The position numbers and the translations under genes are program-made. A model generated the notes under the pieces. That model was not told the origin of the DNA, did not search any database, and saw nothing but the letters and a program-made list of their open reading frames with translations. A DNA stretch of 64,000 bases from Liopterus haemorrhoidalis. Its lineage: Eukaryota > Arthropoda > Insecta > Coleoptera > Dytiscidae. Every line of letters starts with the position of its first letter. Position 1 is the stretch's first letter. The DNA lies in contig OZ020622.1 in the NCBI GenBank assembly GCA_963971575.1, positions 6,796,279-6,860,278 on the forward strand, read 5' to 3'. Shown piece by piece: positions 55,573-64,000 of the stretch.

Positions 55573-55764
55573 TTTCCTTTTTGTAGGTTCTAATAGCTAA
55601 AAATTTATCGATATCAACATATGTGACTTCTATACTAAATGTGAATTTCGAAATTCATGTACAAACATCTGTAGCCGTGTTTGGTGTTTATGTGGTCACT
55701 GAAACAATTTCATCCCTCTCATTAATGACAGTAAAACAATCTTTTTTCTTGAATTTTATTGCAA

Positions 55765-56084
55765 TTATTTTTTTCCTTTTGTTTGTTGGCTTCAGCAGCT
55801 TTGGCTATTAGGAATAAATGAAGAGATTAAGGATTTTTAAAATTGTGTTTATAATTTGATAGTTTCTGATTTAATATAGTTATAAATAATTTCATAAATA
55901 TCTATAGATTAGTATCAATAATATTAGCAGCAATAAGCGTCTGAATATTGGTAAGGATATTTTTGGACAATTTTGTATGAATAAGTTACGTTTGCAAAAA
56001 TGAATTGGGTATTCAAACAATAAGTGGTTCGAATTACTAACAGACAAATTATCACACGTGCAGAAAGGAGACGAAACCAGAAAT
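55765..56084 (-). pseudogene. LINE C-terminus and 3' end, copy B (uninterrupted)
   Basis: Minus strand. CDNLSVSNSNHLLFEYPIHF, then LPIFRRLLLL, then the 3' UTR with CTAATAGCCAAAGCTGCTGA and a T run at ~55766 as poly(A). It is the uninterrupted paralogue of 29851-29977 plus 31171-31365. At ~55879 it has GTTATAAATAATTT where copy A carries the DD41D element. Truncated at ~56084. Confidence 0.7.
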
Positions 56085-56335
56085 TAAAATTATTTTAAAT
56101 AAATAAAGCTTAATTTAAATATTTTTGGAATTTTATTTAGTGTAAAGTTGGAAAAAATCCCTTTTCGAAAAAATGTCTATTCCGATTCTAACGTATGAAG
56201 TCGGTCACATTCAAAGAATAGGAGATGAAAAAGAACAACGAAAATAATTTATGAAACTACAACATCGCAAGGATGCCCAAGAAAAAGAGAGATGAAGACA
56301 TAATAACTGAAATCATCACTTGAGGTCTAACATGG

Positions 56336-56412
56336 GTAACAAGATAATGTAACAAGATGAGGTAACAAGATGAGGTAACAAGATGAGGTAACAAGATGAG
56401 GTAACAAGATAA
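56336..56412. repeat. 13-bp tandem array (AACAAGATGAGGT)
   Basis: About six units, four of them identical, inside otherwise unremarkable sequence. Confidence 0.88.
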
Positions 56413-57238
56413 GCAACCAAAGGAAACGATGGAGAGAAATATAGCAAAATCCAACAAAGTAACCAACTCATAGCCTTACACCGAAAACTAGATAAGTAAA
56501 TGGGATGTGATAGGCGTTAATACCCACAGATGCTGTGCTGCAAAACAAATCCAACCATACACAAAGGATTATGAAAAGTAGCATTTTAATAGTTTTATCA
56601 AAAATTTCTTTCGCATAAGTTTCAAAATACGTTTACTTTTTATTAAATATAATTTATAAAAACTAGAGCTTTAACATGCAAAACCAACAATTTTTTACTG
56701 TCTGTCTGGACTGGTATCACGGGACTAAAAAACATGATATATATTTTTTACTATATTGATATTTCATTACAATAATATATTATTCATAACCAGTTTTAGG
56801 CACGCGAATTAATCCCTTGTTAACAATTTTGTGTTTATTTTTGTATGAATTTGTTTAATAAATGTTTACGAAGCATAATGTCTATGTTATATGCATTTTT
56901 GGGGAAGAATTCTGGTTCATTTCTTATTCTCAAAGTCGAATATTTGAATTAATAGAATATTTTTTATGCATGCCTTGTTCCCAGTTGTGTTTTATTTGCT
57001 GTTTTATTATTATATTGATGAAATACCCTTTTTATAGAGTTATCGAATTTCTTTATAAACAAAGGAAGGTTAAAACTAAGCCAGGTGAATATATAAGGTA
57101 GACAAAAACTCACCAAAAAGTGTTGAATTATAAAGTAAGTGTGAGAATTGCTATCCCACAAAACGTAGCTATCTATTGCTTGATTTATATCCTACAAAAT
57201 GTAGTTATCATTATAATTAGTTTGTTAATATTCGTCTT
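56413..57238. other. intergenic, no feature seen
   Basis: About 825 bases; short frames only. Confidence 0.5.
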
Positions 57239-57568
57239 ATGGCATATGAAGAGCGCCTAACGATCCTGAACATACAGTCTCTGGTAGATCGCAGAAAACG
57301 TCGAGATTTAATTCAGATGTACAGGATTACAACCCGCAAGTTTTCCACCTGTATGTCACCTCTGTTCCTCCACAATACTAACGAGAGACTTCGCGGTCAC
57401 CATCTCAAAATGAAGCACGAGAAGTACAAACGACAGTTCTTCGTAACCAATCGTGTCTTTGACTTGTGGAACTCTTTCCCTGAAGAAGTTGTGTCTGCTC
57501 CAATCATAAACTCATTCAAAGCTAGGATAAGCTACCTATTTCCCTGCGTTTTGAACAATTTGTACTAG
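57239..57568 (+). pseudogene. LINE ORF2 C-terminus, CR1/L2-like
   Basis: 109 open codons on the plus strand: YEERLTILNIQSLVDRRKRR, DLIQMYRITT, then FFVTNRVFDLWNSFPEEVVS and SFKARI, ending at a natural stop. This is the conserved C-terminus of CR1/Jockey-type RT proteins (usual form YEERLxxLxLxSLxxRRxRGDLI). The start is lost by 5' truncation. Confidence 0.8.
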
Positions 57569-57734
57569 GTATAATAACTCTTATTTTAATTTTATTTTAA
57601 ATTGCGATTTACTATATTTGTTATTATATTTGTTTAGATTGTAAAATAATATTTAAGTTGTTTGTAAGTATAAAATGTTTATATGCCATGAACGAGATCT
57701 GTTCAAAAAGTATGGCGAATTTTATGTTTTTTCA

Positions 57735-57825
57735 AAAATTTCCATGCCTGAACGGGATTCGAACCCGAGACCTTCGCAACGCAGAGCACATGTGTTACCA
57801 AGACGCTACGCCGGTCGGCATTTAT
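57735..57825 (-). repeat. tRNA-derived SINE, family A copy 3, inside a mariner
   Basis: Reverse complement: GCCGACCGGCGTAGCGTCTT, then GGTCTCGGGTTCGAATCCCG and TTCAGGCATGGAAA. It is shorter than the other copies because the tail beyond GGAAA is missing. Confidence 0.8.
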
Positions 57826-57839
57826 TTATTCATGAATAT

Positions 57840-58290
57840 CTATTTTGTCCCCTTCAAAGTAATCCCCACCAGATATTATACATTTGTGCCAACGTTTTTT
57901 CCAATCCTCGAAGCACTTGAAAAAATCATTTTTTGTGATCTTGTTCAGCTCCTCCTTCGTCTTTATCTCCTCACTCGTAGCGTAGCGTTATCCTCTAACG
58001 GTGAATCGACGATTGGATAATACTATTTTCTTCGCATCAATGTTTTCGTCTGTTGTTGACGTGCTCGGGCGTCCGGCACGCTCTTCGTCGTTCACATCTT
58101 CTCGGCCCTCTGAGAACATTTTGTACCACCGATAAACGTTGCTTCGGTCCAAAAAGCTTCACCATAGCCACAGTCAACATTCGGAATGCGTCCGCACTTA
58201 ATTTTGTTTTTCACACAAAATTTGATACAGATTCTTTGATCCATTTTTTGGTATAGGCAAAAATCGAAGACGAGCCAAAACACGTGCAAG
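57840..58290 (-). pseudogene. mariner transposase remnants (N- and C-terminus)
   Basis: Minus strand. The region from ~58010 to 58290 encodes the helix-turn-helix part in broken frames (FGPKQRLSVVQNVLRGP, then a GRP-type linker). 57840-57990 encodes the C-terminus with KNDFFKCFEDWKKRWHKCII and SGGDYFEGDK. The catalytic core between them is missing. Confidence 0.75.
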
Positions 58291-58487
58291 CAAAGCAACT
58301 GTCAAAAATTAACTGAACATTCAAAATGGCCGAACTTGTCGGCATAAGTACAGAGAGACATGAGTACAGACAGACAGACAAGAGAGACATGAGTACCAAC
58401 ATAACGCCACAAAAAAATCGAAAATCGAATATACGTAACCCACGGAAATTCAAAATTCGCGATACTTTTTGAACAGACCTCGTATAT

Positions 58488-59382
58488 TGAGCATAACGAG
58501 CCCTTGACTTCTGCTCTTACCTTAATAATAATAATAATATGTAGCTATATGAAATAAATAAATAAATGTTACTAATCGCTAGAGGATAACTCAATAGTGA
58601 ACTATATAAAAATGATTTAGTTTACATAGTTATTTTTGAAAAACATGTTGTACATAATATGAATGTGACATAAACTAAACTGGCATTGAATAAAAGTATG
58701 ATGAGCATTAAATATTGTTCATCTTGTAATTTATTAGCGGTAATATATTTATATGTGTTTACTGTAATAAAATCATGGGTTATGTATGTACGTTTGATAC
58801 GATTTAAATGCACCAAAGCATAATATGTTATGTCTAGTTTGTGGAATAACTGGCGCATGGGATATGTAATTCACTGCTGAATTTAGGTTATGTGAAACGT
58901 ACATTACACAACATGCATTATACATTCAATGCAAGAAGTTGACGCTATTTTGTGAAATACATCCCAGGCTATTAGTAACTTGAGACAGCTAAATCTATAC
59001 ACAAAATATTGAGATAAAATTAACAGTGGCCACAAAGAAATTTACTAATCAAATGTTAATTCTCAATGTAGCAGGGTCATTTTCACACGACACGGCAAAA
59101 CCATTGCCGGCGCCCAGATACAATGTAATCAAATGAACGCTTCCACATGTAGCTCAGCCCAGCAGATTTGGTGTTCTGGCCGACGATAACAGTAAATGCA
59201 GCCGGTGTTGATCCTGGCAATTAAGAAATCGGGCGGGATGATCCCAATAATGAAAGAACTGAAATTCTCACATTATTAAGGTGATTCCTTTCGGATCTTG
59301 GTACTTTGTATCACATCAGTAAATGCCCCAGAGACTCTAGTTACACCTGAGACTCTAGTCGGTAAGATACTACCTTAAGACG
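58488..59382. other. intergenic, no gene recognised
   Basis: About 900 bases with an AATA-type microsatellite (58528-58566) and no coding signal. Confidence 0.5.
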
Positions 59383-60132
59383 GTGGCCAACAAGGCGGAA
59401 GAAAGAGCTGGAAAGCTACGACGATTGATACCGAACGTTGGAGGCCTCAACTGGGGCAAAAGAAGCGTCTTGCTGGGGACAGTTCATTCAATGTTGTTGT
59501 ACGGAGCCTCTGTTTGGTGCGGAATGCTGGGATATGGCAAGTACAACTTATACGAAAAAGCTCAACGCCAGGCGTTAATAGAGGTAGCCTCGGCTTACCG
59601 CATTGTGTCGACTGCGGCCCTGTATGTGGTGACAGGAACCCTCCCTCTGCGACTCCTTGCAGAGGAAAGGCGACAGATATAGGAGGCAGGAGGGGGATCT
59701 GAGGTGAGAAACGCTGCCAGAACACATTCGGTGGAGAAATGGCAAGAGGAGTGGTCCAGGAATCAGGACAAAGGGCAGTGGACAAAAAGGCTCATCCCCA
59801 ACATACCAGAGCGGCTGGCTTGCAAGTTCAGGAACATAGACTACTATGTCACGCAAGCCATGACAGCCCTTGGGTCTTTTAAGTCCTTCACCCTGAGGAT
59901 TGGGAAGGACCAGGACAACTACTGTACCTATTGCGGCGTAGTCGACACAGTCAAACATATACTATTCGTATGCGATTCGTACATGATAACATGAGAGAAC
60001 CTAACACCCGACAACATGATCCAGGTTATGCGGCACTCTAGGGAAAACTGGGAAACGGTACGGCAGATGCTGCCAGACATTATGAAGAGGAAGGAGACAG
60101 ACGAACGAGAAAAACAGAACAGGGGAATGTGA
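59383..60132 (+). pseudogene. R1-like LINE ORF2 C-terminus with two stops
   Basis: One plus-strand frame interrupted only by TAG at 59680 and TGA at 59992. Order: KLRRLIPNVGGLNWGKRSVL, VHSMLLYGASVW, RQALIEVASAYRIVSTAALY, LPLRLLAEERR, then WTKRLIPNIPERL, YYVTQAMTALGSFKSF, and the zinc-binding CTYCGVVDTVKHILFVC. This is the typical C-terminal half of R1/I-clade LINE proteins. Its 3' UTR, with TTTTTAGTCGGTAGACC, follows to about 60250. The GC content is higher than in the flanks, and it is the best preserved LINE fragment here apart from the stops. Confidence 0.88.
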
Positions 60133-60559
60133 GGATAGGTTGAGCTAGCCTGTTCCCTCCAAGATGAAAATCACCACAGATAGTTCCTTGGTGGGAAAAA
60201 AGGGGCAAGCAGGGTTTTTAGTCGGTAGACCAATTGAAGGAGATTTCGACACTACCAGATTGGTGTCGAAATCATTGGCGAATAGATTTTCCCTGAATAA
60301 AAAACAAAAAAAAGTCGGTAAGATGCTTGCAGGTTAAGATAGCTGGTCAGTAGTTGAGACCAACAGCAAAAAGAAATTAAAGAAAAAGGAGACTGCGGAG
60401 CAGGAAGGGCAAATGCATGACATAAGTTACCCAGATGACACCTAGATGGAGGAGACACCCTGAAGATATTTTTCCCTTACGGTTCCGCGGTGTCTTCCGG
60501 AAGACACAGGGAGGGGGGTTTTAGTCGGTAGAAATCCAACACTAGTAGACACCCAATTT
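60133..60559. other. R1-like LINE 3' untranslated region and repeats of it
   Basis: GTTTTTAGTCGGTAGAC at ~60216 recurs as GGTTTTAGTCGGTAGAAA at ~60517 and in part at ~60314 and ~59357. These look like several fused LINE 3' ends. Confidence 0.5.
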
Positions 60560-60835
60560 TTAGAAAAAATATTTGTTATTACGATAACTTGTACCACCAA
60601 CCTTCTGTTCATCTTCACCATCTGTACTATCACTCGTCTCGTTAATGTCACTGTTCGTATTATTTTCGTCTGAACTATTGTTGTCAATCTCTTCAAAAAA
60701 CCAAGACATCTTCGATACTATCCAATGCGTTGCTTATACCGCATTTCTTAAAAGACTTTATTATCGTATTTTCTTTTACAACTTCCCCTAAAATTATCAC
60801 CCTTCTGATATTGTCGTCCATTTTGTAAATCCTAC
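60560..60835 (-). pseudogene. pogo/Tigger transposase C-terminal fragment
   Basis: Minus strand: MDDNIRRVIILGEVVKEN, then TIIKSFKKCGISNALDSIED. SFKKCGISNALDG-x-ED is a hallmark near the end of pogo/Tigger and jerky-type transposases. After one frameshift an acidic run continues (EEIDNNSSDENNTNSD). No catalytic domain remains. Confidence 0.65.
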
Positions 60836-62319
60836 GTTTAATACGGTACGTTTAAATTAATAGAAATGATTTCATAAATAAAATTCACACTTAAGTATAA
60901 AAACTTTAGTTTTTAAACAATGTTTTAAGTACTTTTAACGCAAAATCATTATTTAGAAGTACATATTGATGAGAAATAAAACTTTGTATGCTTTGGGCTG
61001 TTGAAGTGTAGAAAACAAACAAACTACCAGAATAATAAACTGTTCCAAAGGTCGACAAAGTTTCAAAACGTGACGTACTTGAAAAATAATTCAGAATTAC
61101 ATCATCACTTCAATATCAACAACTGTTTAACAGTTTAAAACTTCTATGTTTTTAAATTGTTAGCTTAATGTTTCTTAAAGTGTTTTCATACGTGAAAAGC
61201 GAGGAAAGAAAATAAATAAAATAAATGACGGTCTTTACCGGTATATCCGAGCAAATCTTATGCTGCTTTGAATATGTTTTCACATGTTATTACATTTTGG
61301 GTCGAAAAGGTCGGAGAATTTCTGCCGCTACACATTTGATACTGGAATTTTAACACACCCACGCAAAATCGATCGGACAAAGTAAAAGTCAACATTATTT
61401 CAACAGGATATTCAACAAAATTAATAGAATGTTAGCTCGGTAAAATAACGCTTATTTCAAATAAAGGTTTTAATATTCATTAAGATTTTGATTACAAACG
61501 TAATCGTATGCAGATTTCGCATAACCCAGGCACCAAAGCTCAATTTTCAACAAATAAAATAAATAATTCGGAAAGTTTTGATATTTGGTATGGGTGTTCA
61601 TTTGAGCTTATTATTGAATGTGTAAAAAGCTCCCAAAAATTCAAAGCCATGCAACGCCACCAGCATAGAAAAAGTTTGCACATTAATGGTTTTTTACATA
61701 TAACTCATTATTTGTTAACTTTATGAAAAAAATAGTAGCTACAAAAATTAATGAGCAATCAATTCTCTACAAAAAAGGTAGAATTAATTTTTTTGTGAAA
61801 CTAATATTTCACGAGTAAATTAATGACGAACATTATGTAAATCAATTAATAGCTCCAATCTTTCTTGCGCCTACACTACCGGAAAGAATACTAACATGTG
61901 TCTCACTCGTTGAGGGGGGACAGCTGTATAGGGTTTTATCGTAAAGGAATCTGCAGATGATGTGTCCAACGTTGGATAACACTGGTACCACGATTGAAAA
62001 TAACATTTAACATTGATGCATAGCATACAGATAATATGGCGATTAAGCCAGTGCTGACCAAGTGCAATAATACCGAACATGGACCAATATCTATAAAATG
62101 GCGTCTGACAGTGAAATTAAAGTTATCGTCATAGCTTCGACTTTGCATCGCACGGCAAGCCAATTACAATGATAAACACACTATTTGTGACATGGTAGTT
62201 TTTGGGTATTTCTGATGTATTTAGATACGCTGAAAATCAATCTGAAAAGTGAATTTTTCTATCACTCATAGATTTTCTGTAACAGGCAAATTTATATTTT
62301 GCAATATACAACATTTTCA
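60836..62319. other. intergenic, 1.5 kb, no gene recognised
   Basis: Short frames on both strands (61508-61726; 61871-62163) show no domain. AT-rich. Confidence 0.5.
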
Positions 62320-63095
62320 TATTGCGTCAATTCACGACATGTATCTGTGGTGACCGTACAGAAGTGGTTAAGATCAGTTTATTCTTGTTTATCAGGTCTA
62401 AAAGTATACTTCAAAATAGATTGCGTCCATTAGTAAACTACAGGTATCCAAATCAGTTGCATTTTCTATGTAGTGACTCGAGACTGGTTACTTTTTTAGT
62501 TCTAAGTAATTCACTATACAGAAGGAGTGGCCACTACGTCAAGCACTAACTTTTGAACTAAAAACTTTACAAGTAAACCATTGGTCGATCCCAAAAACAT
62601 ATTTTTTCCACCTTTACATATTAAATTGGGCTAAATGAAGAATTGCGTTAAGTTAATGGATCGAAACGGAAGAGGGTTTTTGTATCTAAAACAAAAATTT
62701 CCGAGAATTAGTGAAGTAAAAATTAAAGAGGGCATATTTGTGGGTCCACATATAAGAGAAATAATGTATTTGACAGTATGCTAAATGAAGCTGAAATAAG
62801 AGCTTGGAGAGCTTTTAAAACAATTTCAAATTTTCCTGGAAATGTGACAGCTGAAAATTACACATATATCGGGAATGAACTACTTGATGCCTACAAAGAA
62901 ATGGGATGTCGGATGTTTTTAAAAATTCACTTTCTGGACTCTCTTTTACATTTCTTCCCAGAAGATCTGGGTGCAGTAAGTGATTAACATGGGAAACGGT
63001 TCCACCAAGACATTTCCGTCATGAAAAAGCAATATCAGGGTAAATGGAACTCGGAAACAAATTATCGACGTAAAACAACAAAAACAACATTTTGA
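62320..63095 (+). pseudogene. unnamed recurrent arthropod gene family, copy 2
   Basis: Plus strand, same order as copy 1 (52700): a weak YPNQLHFLCSDSR, then PKNIFFPPLHIKLG, LYLKQKFPRISEVKIKEGIF, GPHIREIM, WRAFKTISNFPGNVTAENYT, MGCRMFLKIHFLDSLLHFFP, EDLGAVSD and FHQDISVMKKQYQGKW. The FPPLHIK, IF-x-GP-x-IR and FHQDI blocks are shared with copy 1. Frameshifts and stops make it dead. It is slightly more complete than copy 1 in the C-terminal half. Confidence 0.68.
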
Positions 63096-63301
63096 GGTAA
63101 GTTAAAATTTAGAATAATACGTCTATCGCTATATTTCGTTAGAAATGAACAATACCTCATATATATATTTCTTATGAGAAGTTTACATTAAAATATTTTA
63201 ATAAAATTCGTGTAGCTTTTCTTTGTTTTTGTAGTATTTTGTTTTCTTTTTCCTGTAAAAATACCAACGTACTAGCTTTGGCCAATGCCAATGGTGTATT
63301 G

Positions 63302-63374
63302 CAGAGCTTCCCAAATCGTGCTCTGCGGAGCTCGTGAAAAGTGCTCCGCTGCTCAAATGATTTGGGAAACTCTG
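63302..63374. mobile_element. 73-bp hAT-type MITE
   Basis: Starts CAGAGCTTCCCAAATC and ends GATTTGGGAAACTCTG, the classical hAT terminus. GTGTATTG (63294-63301) and GTGTATTT (63375-63382) are an 8-bp target duplication with one mismatch. The whole element folds on itself (CTCCGC/GCGGAG in the middle). Confidence 0.82.
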
Positions 63375-63382
63375 GTGTATTT

Positions 63383-64000
63383 TATTGCTCCAAATTGGAA
63401 CCATTTCAGTCACATTCTTACTTGCAAATGGATAAAATAAGAACAATATATTGTTCCTTCAAACTATTTAGAAACGGCAAACAGACTTATTGCTGTGTTA
63501 CTTGCCATAATAACGATTATTAACGTAAATTTTTCAAAAGTAACCTGCAAAATAATATTGTTCTGCAAAAATAATGACATATTAAATTATAATGCATAAG
63601 ATAAGAGTTTTAATTAACAAATATTGACTTATAGTTTGATGTGAAGCATTTTCTTACTTTGAAAACTTAATTTATATTTCCAAAATACAATTTAAAAAAA
63701 GCAACATGCTAAATTCAAATAAAAGGAAACCAACCGCGAGACGGCAGTAGTGAATCCCATTTTGTGACGTAGTTACTAATATGGTCTATGATGGTTGAAA
63801 AATGTTCATAGAGAGTTCACGTGAATGATATTTTAGGCGTAGTATCATTAAAGCAGAGAGCCCTTGCGGTATCTTAGAATGCCGTTGTAAGACAGTGGTC
63901 TGGGGAGAATCCTTGGCTTCCCTTCTTCGCGGTTACCGGAGAGTGGTGCGTGTGGTTAACACCAGTATGTTCACCAGCTCTCACGAACAAAACCCTCACA
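63383..64000. other. window end, no feature seen
   Basis: About 620 bases. Sequence from ~63840 is less AT-rich (GGTTACCGGAGAGTGGTGCG) and may belong to an element that continues beyond the window. Confidence 0.4.

Larger units (their letters stand above)
57691..58487 (-). mobile_element. internally deleted mariner carrying a SINE
   Basis: The ends are inverted repeats: ACGAGATCTGTTCAAAAAGT on the left and ACGAGGTCTGTTCAAAAAGT on the right in reverse complement. It holds the N- and C-terminal remnants of a transposase and a SINE (57735-57825). The right flank starts ATA and the left flank ends TGA, so the TA duplication is not clean. Confidence 0.82.

Noticed and set aside
59447..59958. Long minus-strand frames opposite the R1-like LINE
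   Set aside because: Antisense shadows of the plus-strand LINE frame, which has clear domain order.
61871..62163. Two overlapping minus-strand frames of about 70 codons
   Set aside because: Low-information sequence with no motif in either frame; probably chance.

Overview
The window looks like a piece of an AT-rich arthropod genome, most likely an insect. The case rests on its mobile elements: mariner/Tc1, pogo, hAT-like and P-like DNA transposons, Jockey/CR1/R1-like LINEs, tRNA-derived SINEs and a Ty3/Gypsy element with a lysine-tRNA primer site. I found no convincing host gene, no rRNA and no free tRNA gene. Essentially everything with coding signal is transposon-derived.

Layout. 1-929: an internally deleted mariner. 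926-12172: a structurally complete Ty3/Gypsy retrotransposon with LTRs of about 2.97 kb, a primer site, gag, pol in the -1 frame, a polypurine tract and no env. Its LTRs are almost identical, so it is young. 12.8-15.7 kb: a mariner nested in a palindromic MITE, then a longer decayed mariner. 16.3-18.1 kb: LINE fragments and a 153-bp repeat present twice. 19.2-22.7 kb: two long foldback elements with shared termini, a pogo-type MITE and a LINE fragment. 23.2-27.1 kb: SINEs, minisatellites and a TTTA microsatellite. 28-38.5 kb: two copies of a DD41D Tc1/mariner element, a pair of LINE segments in inverted orientation, and a P-like element with a THAP domain inside one of them. 39-45 kb: mariner and LINE remnants, including a LINE nested in a LINE with a target duplication. 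45-46.2 kb: a 116-bp satellite array with a hAT-type MITE inserted in its first unit. 47.5-53.4 kb: dispersed repeats, a dead Tc1 transposase and LINE ends. 52.7 and 62.3 kb: two dead copies of one unnamed gene family that I recognise as recurrent in arthropod genomes. 55-64 kb: SINEs, LINE ends, a deleted mariner carrying a SINE, an R1-like LINE end, a pogo C-terminus and a 73-bp hAT MITE.

How the parts work together. In the Gypsy element, gag makes the particle. Pol (protease, reverse transcriptase, RNase H, integrase) is reached through a G GGA AAA slippery site placed exactly in phase. The other DNA transposons here have lost residues needed for activity or are internally deleted, so any movement would need a transposase supplied from elsewhere. 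DD41D copy 2 is closest to intact: one in-frame stop in an otherwise full-length reading frame. Family names come from motifs read by eye; no database search was possible.
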